Positions 36,344 to 47,368 of a DNA stretch of 64,000 bases are shown here, piece by piece. The stretch's first letter is position 1. The number at the start of each line of letters is the position of its first letter. The translations under genes and the position numbers were made by a program. The DNA comes from Eutypa lata (lineage: Eukaryota > Ascomycota > Sordariomycetes > Xylariales > Diatrypaceae): assembly GCA_022661535.1 (NCBI GenBank), contig JAKULF010000008.1, positions 3,038,001-3,102,000 on the forward strand, read 5' to 3'. A model generated the notes under the pieces. The model saw only the letters and a list, made by a program, of their open reading frames with translations. It did no database searches and had not been told where the DNA came from.

Positions 36344-38434
36344 CTAAAGCGCCCCCTCCCTCACCTTATACCGTAGATAGACGGGCTTCTTCGGCCTCTC
36401 GGCCTGGACCTGGTTGCGGTCGACGGGCGCCGGCAGTTCGCTCGTTGGGTTCCCCGCCGCGTCCGACAGCTCGAAGTCGAACAGCGCGTTGAAGTACACC
36501 GTGATGATGGCGATCTCGAGCTTGGCGAACTTCATGCCCACTGCATATGGGAAGATTTGTTAGATCAGTGAGGCCCCTCGTCTGATTTCACTGAAATTAT
36601 GGGAAGAAAAGAGTGGGAAGAAAAAGGGGAAAGAAAGAAAGACGGAGGTAAGGGAAATAGAACAAATAATTACGCACAGCAAGGATGCCGCCCCGACCCC
36701 CACCCCACATACCCATGCTGCATCTTGCGATCCTCGGCCCTCCCCTCCGAAAAGCGGCCCGGATCGAACCTCTCCGGCTCGGTGTACAGCTCCGCGTTCA
36801 TGCTCACGTCGTCCATGAGGTAGGCGGCGAAGGCGCCGTGGGGATGACCTCGCCCGTCGCGCCGATGGGGACGTCGCGGCCGGAGATGTTCTTGCGGAAC
36901 CCGGTGCCCGGCAGCCCCATGCGGATCGACTCGCGCAGGCAGAGGTCCACCAGCGGGAAGTCGGAATCCCAGTCCTCGATCGTCAGCCCCGATAGGACGT
37001 CGGCGGCTGTCTGGGCGGCCGAGGTCCGGTGCCGCGCGACCGACGCGTCGACCTCGGCCCGCACTCGCGCTTTCCAGTCCGGGTCCAGGGCCAGGTAGAT
37101 CTGGATCCAGGAGGAGTGGATGCCGCTGTTGATTTGCCCTGCGAAGAGGGCGCCGATTTGGAACTGTGGGGAGGAGAAGATGAGTAAGTGATAATGATGG
37201 TGGTGGAAATCAGTAAGCGAAATTCTCGAGCAAGTCAAGTTTATAGATGTGCTCGTCATCCCCTGGTATTTCACAGGAGATCACTATGTAGTAATAGCTT
37301 TGAGAGAGGCGAGAGAGAGAGAGACAGAGAAAGAGGAGGGGAGGAAGCGAGCAAAAACATACCGCGACGATATGCTTGATGCTAGCGCCCTGGTCAATGA
37401 GGAACTGGAGAGGGTCATTGCCCTTCTTGCCGGTCCTCTTCCGCCCGTCGATGATCCGCTGGAACACCATGGCGAGCCGCGCGCCCGTCCACATCCGCAC
37501 CAGGTGGCGCGGGGTCGGGAACCAGGGGAAGACGACCTTGGCGGTGGACCCGCTCGTCTCGAAGCGCTCGAACAGCGCCAGCGTGTGCCGCAGCAGCGCC
37601 GGGTCCGCCGCGATGTCGTCCGCGCCCACCGTGCGCATCGTCAGCTGGTACACCACGCGGTACATGCTGTCGAAGGGGTTCGTGACCTTCCATTCCGATT
37701 CCGGGTCGGCTTTGGACGCGGGTGCGGACGCGGGTGCGGCGGCGGCCAGTTTCTTGTAGGCTGCCAGGGTGTCCCCCGTCAGGACGTCCAGGTTCTTCAC
37801 GAAGTTCTCCCGCTTGATCATCCACAGCAGGCTCTTGTTGAAGAATGGCACGAAACTTTCCATGTCGCTCTGGATTGGCTGGCCCGTGAAGAGCTCGGCG
37901 AAGCTGCTTTTTTGTTAATAAACGGAAAGTGGGCAATGTTATATTTTGTGTTGCTCGGTCATTTCATGGAGGGTAATATGGATGAAAATAACAGCGAAGT
38001 GAGCACAGAGGCAAATGAAGAAGAAGAAGAAGAAGAAGAAGAAGAAGAAGAAGAAGAAGAAGAAGAAGAAGAAGAAGAAGAGGGGGTTGTCTATCCTACC
38101 CTTCAGTGAAAGACAGATCCCGGCTGTCGAAGAACGTCTTCCGACCTTCCGGGCCCGAGAGGCCGACGATCTGCTTCTTGCCGATGTAGAAGCTGAAGTT
38201 CCCGGTCGAGGAGTGCTTCACGGCGTTGCGGAAGTAGTCTCTGCGGGCCGAGTAGAACCGCAGGGCCCCTGCGATGGGCCAGTCCTCTCCCTTCCACCAC
38301 CCGGGTGCGTTCTTAGGTAGGCTCGGTCTCCGGAAGAGCTGGGTGGCCAGCGTGGCGAGGCCGGTCAACAAGACTACCCAGACGCTTGCGGGCCATGCTT
38401 CCAGGTTGAGTAGGGTTTCCGTGATGGTCGCCAT
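36344..38434 (-). CDS. Cytochrome P450 monooxygenase, four exons (one apparent frameshift)
   Basis: Exons on the minus strand: 38434-38100, 37903-37363, 37163-36678 and 36540-36344, about 519 residues. An N-terminal hydrophobic helix (SVWVVLLTGLATLATQLF) anchors it in the ER membrane. The I-helix reads LFAGQINSGIHSSW, with Ser where most P450s have Thr; the K-helix ExxR is LRESIRM; the PERF-like motif is EPERFDPGRF; the heme loop GWGSGRHPCLGMKFAKLE is formed across intron 3. The C-terminus KPVYLRYKVRE is typical of a fungal group of microsomal P450s related in motif style to CYP51/CYP7-type sterol enzymes, but the family cannot be fixed here. The break is at the G-run 36840-36843 (C-run on the coding strand): one more C continues VIPHGAFAAYLMDD. 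Intron 1 carries a long GAA/TTC repeat. No biosynthetic cluster surrounds it. Confidence 0.88.
38017..38082. repeat. (GAA)21 microsatellite in P450 intron 1
   Basis: Twenty-one uninterrupted GAA units (38017-38079) and a GAG lie inside the first intron of the P450, which spans 38099-37904 on the minus strand. On the transcript it reads as a (UUC)n pyrimidine tract about 17-80 bases after the donor. Confidence 0.95.
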
Positions 38435-41400
38435 GTTGAACCTTCCCTCTATTTTCGTCTTCTTCTCTATCCTTCTTTTCTTCTTTTTCTTCCTTGCTCT
38501 CCTTCTCTCTCGTCTTATTTCAACCCCTTATCTCACTTATCCGCGTGGATACGACGTGCCGCCAATTCAGTCGGTACGAAAGGAAGAGCCGAAGACGGTG
38601 TACAGTCGATAGCAGCGCGTGTTCAAAATATGGAACACGAAGGCTGCAAGGAAGGTATATGAGCAGATCAAAAGGGAGAGGGTAGCAGGAAACACTATAT
38701 ATATGTCTTATAGTACAAGTTACATGGCGATAGATGGACGGCGGCTCCTATTACCTACGTAGGTATGTAGCTCAGCTCGACTCAGCTCAGCATCCCCTAG
38801 GTGGTTAGTAGTAGGAGCGCTAGTCTTGCATACCCTACTAGTGCTGATCAAAGGAATCGAAGATAGGTATGTAGAAAGTGACTAGACGAGAACTTACATA
38901 GATAGAAGAAGGAAACACGCCACGGCAAGCACGTTGTTCCCGAATCTAAGATGGGCTCTGACGAATCAGGCGGGCCGCGATGACCTGGATCAAATGTCGC
39001 TTGGGCTCATGGAACGATCCGGGAAGTTATAAGCCGGTTCTGCGAGCTAACGACCTTGGGAAGGGATTGGCATTCTTCCTCCTCGAGCACGAATAATAGG
39101 GTCGTCATTTACATATACTTAGTCTACGCTTATTGATGATTGGTTCATTGGCCCATCACGGCACGTCCCTTCTAAGCGGTCCGCTACCGAGCATTCCTAC
39201 GTACATACCTACACAGGCAGATATTGTAGCACATAAAATACAGTATATGTCTTGCCTACAGTCAAGCAGGTGATCTAAACGGAGTGTCGAACCCCTCTGT
39301 CTCTTGTAAGGATCTATATAGGTACTTAAAGATTTCAAGGTGGAGTTGTGATTCTTATGGATAAAAACTACCTTTTAATATCCCACCTGCTTTGTTAGGT
39401 CTCGCTTGCGGTATTTTGCCTAGGTATTATATGTAAGCTACATATATGTAATCGGCTCCAGTCTCGGTACGTCAAGGAAAATCCGGGGTTTATTTACGTT
39501 TCACAACGGCTCGTTAATCTAGTTACTAGTGATTCCTCCCTGCATACGTGCATATTACACATCTAGTATCTGTAGATCCAAGCGTTTTTGTGCACCCACC
39601 CTTAAGAAGATATGCAAAGCAAGCCTCCTCATGCTCTTATTCGTATACCTATCTGTGCCTACATAATAGGTATTTGGGTATCTCCTTTATCACTGTTGCA
39701 TTTCCTTTCCCTCTCGAGACTAAAGCCACTGGACTAAGGTATTTGGGTACAATAACCTACCTACCGAAGGACCCTGCAATCTACAACTATGTACGTATAT
39801 CTATGTACATACACGTAGATCAGCACTGCGCCGCTACCCAATCGCTTAATTAGCTCCCGCGGGCCATCCGAACGTAGAAACTTCAGATTAATTCCCCGAC
39901 TAGGTAATCTCAACGACAAGAGCTCCACCGCAAAGGACCCCAGTATATAGAATCAAGCATAGGATATACGCACCCAGTAGATAGCGAGTCTCTACGAATC
40001 TGTTTATAGATATGGTAGGTGATCAACACCATGTGTATTGATACATAAGTAATAAGTAGGACTTCATAATTTATAAGCTCACTTCTGTCTGCCACATTCC
40101 GATTCGTGCATGGCAATCTATTAAGCTTGATCTGTGATAATATTATTCTTACATCCCTGGGCTATTCCCGAATTAGGTGAGCCAAATTCGAACTCGACCC
40201 CTCGGAAGGTTTCCGAGATTCGGGGCATTTAGAAGTACGAAGTACCCGACAAGTTGTGGTTAATAATATTGTGTTATTTTAGAGATCGCAGTCCAGTATT
40301 TATTTATACGCAAAGGCCATGACCTCCTCATCACACGGCCTTTGTCCAATCTCGGATTCAACCCGAGGCGGTGTTCTCATTATAATCATCAGGGTGACAT
40401 ATAGACCGAAGATGCTTGCGCGTTTGATATTAAACCGACTAATCAAGTATTAGAACGTAAAATAGATCTCAGCTACCTGCGTAGGGGGAAAAATTCAGTT
40501 ACAGAGGCTAGCAGCCAGTAATAACCAGATGTTGCCATGTATGGTCGGCGGGCCTCTATACGAATACGAAAAGAAATCCGAAAGGTAAATAAATAAAATA
40601 AAATAAAAAAGCAATATTGTTCTTCCTACAGAATCTGTGACCAATAGATAAACTCAATGACGCACTCGTATTCGCATCATCTTATCCACATCCAAGAGTT
40701 GAAATATAGAATAGTAATGAATCTGCCCAAGGAGGAACATATTTCAGGCTCTCCGAAGACGAGCTGGCGAGGTATCATCACAGAACCTCTTAAGACGGTA
40801 CGAAGATAGCAGCTTAGAACTCAGCAAAGATGATTACAAAAAGCAATACTCAGGATGTATCGAAGCTGACTTTAGTTTGCTAGATTACTAGAATAAAAGA
40901 TGTTGCCTACAAATGCCTTCCCCTCTTCGGCTTGTCTATGTACATATATGCCTACTAGATAGGTATTTCAGGTCTAAAACGAGACACCACTTGCAAACTA
41001 GGTGTAGAGACAGACAGTAGCAATGCTAACTAGATGATTACAATTGTATAGCTGATAAGCTAAGACTTGTAATAGTAGCTAAGTAATTAGGGCTCCACCA
41101 ACCTTTGTGTATTTGAAAAGTGCCACTCATGGCCTACAGGCCTGGCTGGCACGCTGGCTGGCTCGGTACTTTAGAGTAGTGACGAGCTAAGCGTCCCTGA
41201 AGAAAACGACATAAAAAGAACAGAATTCTGAAACAGCTGCTGTCGGCATCCCTGTGTATGCTTTAAGCCCATTTCTTCCCCGTTCCCGCTTGCCATTCTA
41301 CCATTGTTATTCAAGGAGACCACCTAACTATCTAGAGGTAGTTGCAGCAACCCTAGGAATGATCTGGTTGGTTCGTTTGACATCTCTGCACACCTTGCTT

Positions 41401-42141
41401 GCCTAGGTAGGACTCTTACCGTGGACACTAGCCGAATTCTATCATTGATGCTAGTGCTTGTTACTTGAGACGATACCGTATTGGTTTTGTATATTAGGCG
41501 TGCAATAGAAGCCACCGCAAGCTAGGACGTAGGATGGAGTGGTGATAATAGAGTGAATAGGCATACGAATCTACAGCAGTGTTCGAAAATAACTTACTTA
41601 ACTACGACAGGCATGAAAGAAGCTCTGTAGGCAAAAACGACACAACTATACGGCAAAACAGACACGATACGATACGCAGGCACAAAGTGAGCATTTTGCT
41701 ATCTTTTGTTCTATGACAGCCAATATCCGTCCGGTAGCCACAGGCGGAATAACGATTAAGTCCACTCCTCTTGACTGCACAGGGCATTCCCCTTCCCCAG
41801 CTCATCTATCAAATGACCAATGTCCATTGCACGAATGTCACTCGTCAAAGATAAGAAGAAAAAACTAGTTCCGGTATCTTTCCCTCATTAGTGCCGTCAA
41901 GTTTGACCTGAAACTGCCAGAAAGGAAAAAAAACGGGTGCTGCCATTAGATAAAAAACGTTGGTCTTTTTGTTTTTGTTTTGCAACTGATGGAGTTTGTT
42001 TAGCAGTGAGTGATGTGGTATCAAGTTTCACCACTGAGGTTCAACACGACGCACTCCACCAAAGTCATTCGTAGACGCACCCCATTCTCCCTGAGGCTGC
42101 TCCTGCTGTTGAGTGGGTTCATCCTGGCCGCGGCCCGGTTC
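38435..42141. other. 3.7 kb gene-free stretch
   Basis: No convincing gene. The part just after 38434 is a pyrimidine-rich leader or promoter of the P450 (TTCTT runs at about 38455-38500). Further right are TACATAC and GTAGGTA words and AT-rich patches. ORFs (39548-39853, 41324-41805) have no recognisable content. Confidence 0.55.
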
Positions 42142-42727
42142 CTACCACTGGCTGTCCTTGGCGTCGGTAGCACCCCACTCAGCCGTGAGGGGGGCTGCGG
42201 CAGCGTTGCCCCATTCCTCGCCCTGTGCTTCCCAGCCAGGCTGGGTAGTAGTAGCAGGAAGGCCGGGAGCGGGGGCAGCCTCCCAGTCACCAGTACCGGA
42301 AGTGACGAAACCGGTCTCGATAGCAGCAGGGCCAACCTCCTCAGCGCCGGGGAGCTTCTCCTCCTCAACCTTCTCCTCAGCCTCGGCCTCAGGGTCACGG
42401 TCTATAATTCAGTTAGTTTCCGATTGTCTATAGAGAGATGTAGAAGTCATGCAAGTGTGATATGATGAACATACAGAAGTACAAATCGGGCATGACGTCC
42501 CAGGGGTGTCACGGCTGGCGATGGTACCACGGATGCGGAGAACCTCACGGGCCAACTGCCACCAGACGGTACCAATGGCGTGGCGACCCTTGTTGTTGGT
42601 GGGGATGGCAACATCAACGAACTCGGTGGGGGAGTCAGTGTCGCAGAGGGCAATGACGGGGATGTTGACGTAGGAAGCCTCCTTGATGGCCTGGGCATCG
42701 GTGCGGGGGTCGGTGACTATAATCAGA

Positions 42728-42759
<32 letters not shown>

Positions 42760-43265
42760 CGTGAATGAACCAGGAGTGAATCGACCGGCAATGGCAACGG
42801 CACCAGTGTGGGAGGCGAACTTGAGGACAGCACGCTGACCATAGGGACGGGCGGAGATGACACAGATATCGGCGGGGTTGTCGACAGCGGCGATGACACG
42901 GGCAGCGAGAACAATCTTCTCCCTAGGAAGTCAAGGTAAATTAAGTTAGTAAATATATACAAGGAGTAAGTATATTCGCCACATAAATCGCATTCGTGTC
43001 ATTCGCATTGTCGCATCATCCATATTGGAGTAATGCGAATGAGCGATAGGCATCATAAGGTAAATAGTAGAACATAGACATAAAATAAAACATACCAAGT
43101 CTTGCCAATGTTGATGACATTGACACCATCAGCTCTGGTCTTCCAGAGGTAAGGCTCCATGTGAACCTGCAAGTTCTTGGATCCAAGGTGGGCTTGCGAG
43201 GCCAGGAGCATCTCAATGTCCTGAGACGTTGCGTTGAAGACGGGGGGGAAAGTAGCGGGCGCCAT
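42142..43265 (-). CDS. rps0: 40S ribosomal protein S0 (uS2, RPSA/laminin-receptor family), one apparent frameshift
   Basis: Exons 43265-43096, 42922-42475 and 42401-42142 give 292 residues. It belongs to the small-subunit head and is needed for 20S pre-rRNA maturation. Diagnostic segments are [53 protein letters not shown] (shown in part), [20 protein letters not shown] and [20 protein letters not shown], followed by the acidic, Trp-containing tail that ends AKDSQW. Introns have GTATGT donors and a CTGAATTATAG-type acceptor. The frame breaks at the G-run 42503-42506 (C-run on the coding strand); one more C reads [20 protein letters not shown]. Because this gene is essential, an error in the sequence is much likelier than a real mutation. 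After the TAG stop (42144-42142) the same frame stays open for 37 more codons, see findings. The leader has a TTC-rich pyrimidine tract (about 43332-43350). Confidence 0.95.
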
Positions 43266-43765
43266 GGTGAATGTTCTTCTTCTTGAAAATTGGGTGATGA
43301 AGAATTTTGGGAAGAGGAGGGAAAGTGAGAAAAGAAGAAGAAGAAGAAGACGGCGGAAATTTGGTCTGTTTGGTCCCTCGTGTCGTTGGATTGACTGGAG
43401 CAAAAAAAGTTCACGAAGTTTGCATCCTCATCCCACCATGTGAAAAATATCACTTTTGTGGGAACAGCTAAACTGCACAAGCTTGGTGCGTCTGCCCTCG
43501 CTAAAATTGATTAGATAGCTAGAGGTCTATCAGTGATAAGATAAGACATCTAATCGTTCGGCCGTTCTAGGTGGGGCTAGTACAGAACCAAGATGGCTTA
43601 TGTAAGTCTTGGCATCGAAAGTTCACAGGCCAATGGGCTCGCTCACCTTAGTGACTATATAGCAAAAAGTTGATTTAAGATATCTAGATAGACGATAGAC
43701 CGACTTTATTGGAGCTCAACCTCGAGTTGACTTCGAGATATCCCATTCTCTATTCACCATTCACC
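43266..43765. promoter_or_regulatory. Shared divergent promoter of rps0 and mitochondrial uS15
   Basis: Five hundred bases separate the two start codons, so both genes probably share promoter sequence. On the rps0 side there is a TTC-rich pyrimidine tract in the leader (43332-43350, read on the minus strand), as often seen ahead of ribosomal protein genes. On the other side a short CATTCACCATTCACCATG repeat precedes the uS15 start. Confidence 0.5.
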
Positions 43766-45007
43766 ATGCCACCTCGGATACCAGGCGTTCAACGCCTTGG
43801 TACATTCTCATGTAAGTCTTGCGGAACTACTTGGTCCTCTTCTACATATCGAGAATAGTCTATCGTTGAGTACACGTACTAACCGAACCACCACCACCAC
43901 ACACGCAGTATGTCTACGACCAGCCTTAAAGCCCTCGACGGGCCCGTCCCCATCCACCTTACTACCCCTCACGCAGACGGCCTCGCTATCCCAGAAAGAG
44001 AAGAAGCGCCTCGCGAAGCAGGACCCTACCGCTGGGCGCAGATGCAGCAGCGCAAGAACACGCACCTCGAGCGACGAACCCAGCTGCAAGCCGAGCGGGC
44101 CACCGCCCGCGGCGATCCCGTCCGGGGCATGACGACGCCGTTCGTGGAGTCGCTCGACTCCGCCGGCCAGGCGCCGCTATCGACCCCGCCCGTCGACGAG
44201 GACGGCAACCCGCTCTCGGAGCCGCACCCGCTCCCCACGTCCCCGCACGTCCTGAACAACCTGATCCAATGGGACGAGCTGGAGGCCGCGCTCGCGAACG
44301 CGTACGAGCTGACGCGCCCGGACATCGTGGATCTCGAGGACTTGGATAGGAAAGCAGAAGGAGAAGGGGAAAGAGGAGCAGGAGTAGGTGGTGAGGAAGG
44401 AGAAGGAGAGGAGGGAGGTCCGTCGATCGCCGCCGAGGTCGAAGCCCGCGCCGATCCGGAGAAGGCCCGCCGCCTCCGCGAGGAGCAGGATACGGCGCAC
44501 GAGCGCGCCGCCGAGGCCATCCGCCGCATCGTGCACTTGGACGCCGGGTCGGCGAAGGACCGGCGCCACGCCAACGTGCGGCGCATCATAGAGACGTTCG
44601 GGCGGCACAACACGGACACGACGTTGAAGCCGCGGGCGCTGTCGCGTGGCCAACTACAACGGCAAGAACAACAACTAGAACAACAAGAACAAGAACAGCA
44701 GCTTCAGAACCAGGAAGGTGAGGGGGGGCAGAGGCAGAGGCCGGTGCGCGCCGGCCCCGACACCGGGTCCAGCGAGGTGCAGATCGGGATCCTGACGGCG
44801 AAGATCCGCGCCCTGGCCAACGAGCTCGAGAAGGGGAGGGGCTACAGGGACAAGGTGGGCAAGCGGGATCTGAGGCTCTTGGTGCATAGGCGGCAGCGGT
44901 TGTTGCAGTATATGGAGCGCAAGGAGCGCGGGAGCGAGCGCTGGACCCATATGGTGCAGACGCTGGGGTTGACCGAGGCTACGTATAAGGGGCAGATTAC
45001 GTTGTAG
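43766..45007 (+). CDS. Mitochondrial ribosomal protein uS15m (S15 family), one apparent frameshift
   Basis: Exon 1 is 43766-43811 and exon 2 43909-45007, with a GTAAGT..CGCAG intron; 381 residues with one missing base. The S15 domain is the last 85 residues (PDTGSSEVQIGILTAKI, GKRDLRLLVHRRQRLLQYM, LGLTEATYKGQI), the rRNA-binding helical fold of the mitochondrial small subunit. The N-terminus (MPPRIPGVQRLGTFS) is basic and suits mitochondrial import, and KEKKRLAKQDPYRWAQMQQRKN is typical of the fungal form. The break is at the C-run 44024-44026, between QKEKKRLAKQDP and YRWAQ. Two low-complexity insertions occur: a Gly/Glu-rich one at about 44350-44415 and a Gln/Glu-rich one at about 44650-44740. 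An in-frame ATG at 43910 of the wrong frame would give a false 365-residue product. Confidence 0.88.
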
Positions 45008-45436
45008 AAGGTGTGTTCCACTACATGTATGGCTTGGCCGTGTTTGTTGGAAGGTGTACCATGAAGATCAAGGCTGGTGAGAAGACGAGGGAAAAAGTAA
45101 AAAGCAAGGCGATTTTGTGTGTAATACCAATTCACTACCTACCTAGGTACCTACTATGTACAAATATGACACCAGGCTTGCTTGCCTGTATGCACCGACA
45201 ACGCAACAAAAACATAACCCAGCGAACAATCTAGACATACATATTTGATTGTCTCTTCTTTCTAGTTTGGCACCCTGAATGTCCGGGTTGTTTCGAGGGT
45301 GACCTCGGTCGGTTTGGGGCACAATTTGGAAGAGCTTTGTCATTTGGTATTTATTTCCCAATCCATTAATTCTACAAGAAAGTTGTAAAGACAGAAAAAT
45401 GCAACGCGAACTCCGGGACAAAAAGAGCAAGTCGAA
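45008..45436. other. Convergent 3' intergenic region
   Basis: Tail-to-tail spacer of about 430 bases between uS15m and the V-ATPase gene. It holds an exact palindrome TACCTAGGTA at 45140-45149; I see no gene. Confidence 0.6.
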
Positions 45437-46732
45437 TCAGAAAACGCTGATGTAGTTGCCGATCCGTTCCTTCTGGTTCTGCGCTATACACTCGGCGATC
45501 CACGTGATGTTGCGAATTTCCTAGTCAGACGTTTTTTTAGCATGATCATTTCTCCCAGAATTGAATGGAACAGAACGAGAGTGGATTAGATGGGATGGGA
45601 TAGAAGAACTGCGCTTACCTGCTCCCTCAGCTTGACCCACGCGTAGACGATAGCAAAGCTGAACTGCCTGGTGAAGGCCGTCTTGGAGATCTCCATCTCT
45701 TTCTGGTAGAACATGTCCTCGAGACTCTTCTCGTTACCGCCCGCTCCCCCAGCCATGTTGCCGGGTCCCGAAGGCCCACCGCCCAGACCGGCAGCGTCGA
45801 AGAAAGTCTTGTAGTCGGAGATGCCGTCGACGGCCAGGCGCACGCCCTCGAAGTCGTCGGCCCGCGACAGCATCAGGGTGCCCTCGGGGTAGAGCTTGCC
45901 GAAAGCCGGGTACAGCTTCTTGCGGTCGGCCTTGGAGAGCTCGGTGCCGAAGGAGTTGAGGGTGATGTTGATGGCGCGGCGGTCGGCCTCGAACTCGAGG
46001 ATCTCGCTCATGACCTCGGCGGTCGGGGTGCCGACCATCTCCGGGTGGGCGTTGACGAAGCCGTGGAAGTCCTCGAGGTAGTTCTTGTAGAGGGTGTTGC
46101 GGACGATCTCGATGTTGAGCTCGTCGAGGTCCTGGTGGCTCAGGCTGCCCTTGAAGTAGGGGGCCAGGGGCGTCTCGATCAGCACGCTGTTGTACAGCTC
46201 CTCGATGTTGGTCGCGACGCACAGCACCGGCATGGTCTCGAACCAGCCCAGCGGGTGGCACCGCTCCAGCAGCTCCCGCGTGTCCCGCTCGTGCAGCGTC
46301 CCCGTGATGAGCAGCGCCACGTTGTCGATCATGTATCCGTACGTCACGTAGTCGAGGAACTGGGCCAGCGCGCCCACGGCGTTCGCCCGCACGTACCGGA
46401 ACTCGGATACCAGCTTGTCGGTCGTCTTGGACGCGAGGCTCGACGTCGACGGGTTGGGCGGCAGCGACGCCAGGAAGTCCCCGTACGCGGGGCCCAGCTG
46501 CAGCTTCAGGTCGTCGATGGTCTCACATTGCGTTAGGTTGCTGTAGTTGGCGCCGGTCAGGAGGCCGTTTCGGTAGCCTCGGACAATGCCCTCGATGTAG
46601 CTGTTTCCCAGTGTAAGTGTTTCGTCAGTCCATTATGTAGCTTCACAACAATACGTTTCGGAGGAATTTAGTAGTTCTAAGCGTTGTCTGTCATACATAC
46701 CCATTATTTACGTTGAAGAAGAGGCCCTCCAT
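45437..46732 (-). CDS. vma6: V-type proton ATPase subunit d (Vma6)
   Basis: Exons 46732-46701, 46600-45619 and 45520-45437 close to 365 residues with no break. The subunit caps the membrane V0 ring of the vacuolar H+-ATPase and couples it to the V1 stalk. The family signature is present over the full length: MEGLFFNVNNGYIEGIVRGY, LVSEFRYVRANA, FLDYVTYGYMIDNVALLITG, HPLGWFETMPVL, APYFKGSL, NTLYKNYLEDFHGF, EVMSEILEFEADRRAINITL, RKKLYPAFGKLYPEG and the C-terminal WIAECIAQNQKERIGNYI. Length equals that of other fungal Vma6. A Gly-rich loop (AAGLGGGPSGPGNMAGGAGG) is a variable insert. It shares its upstream region with NOP56. Confidence 0.95.
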
Positions 46733-47368
46733 CTTGGGCAGATGTTAGTTTTGTTGACAAAAAGAAATAGTTCGTATAATGAGAAGGGCGAATCAAGCTT
46801 AAATAATTTAAAACTAGCAGATGGTACGCAGGTTTGGTTATATGGTTAAACAGATGCCTCCTTGTAGGTAGTTATGCAGTAGGTAAGCTCGGCATTGACA
46901 GCCGTGCATGAAGCTCACAGTCTATGGTACAGTACAAGTAACTTAACTGAGTCCAGATGTCGACGTAACAGCACCAATTGGCCCCGACTTCAAGGCGGTC
47001 GGAGCTCAAAACAATACTAAGCCAATAATAACTTAGCGCAGGTTCAACAGTATGTATCGAGGTATCCGATAAAGGTTATCGTTGATTAGAGTTCCTTATC
47101 AACCTATTAAGTCTCCAATCAGATCAAAGCCGAACTTTAACCAGGAGCTTGGAAGGCTCCGCCTTGTAGAAAAAAAATTGTTCGACCTTTCCGTCCTGCA
47201 GTTGCTTGGCTTATATTTTTAGAGGACCGACCTTCTTTAGAGCAGCAGTTCCTCCCCAAACCAGCAGCTTCTTTTCCTAGCAACAACACCTTGAATACAT
47301 ATTACCGTGGTGAGGGAAGCTGCGCAGGACAACGAAGATTTCATTCAAACTCGTCATTATCTGCGAAA
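46733..47368. promoter_or_regulatory. Shared divergent promoter of vma6 and nop56
   Basis: The 636 bases between the two start codons have no ORF of note and must contain both promoters. AT-rich stretches lie at 46795-46815 and near 47210-47220. I could not identify a named site. Confidence 0.5.

Noticed and set aside
37249..38109. 286-codon forward ORF ending in a poly-Glu tail
   Set aside because: Antisense shadow of the P450; the poly-Glu is the GAA repeat of intron 1.
43910..45007. 365-residue ORF starting at ATG 43910 as the uS15m product
   Set aside because: Its first 38 residues are the wrong frame; the frame joined from the first exon carries the conserved KEKKRLAKQDP.
45734..46261. 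175-codon Arg/Pro-rich frame antisense-shifted within vma6
   Set aside because: Out-of-frame shadow of a GC-rich conserved gene.
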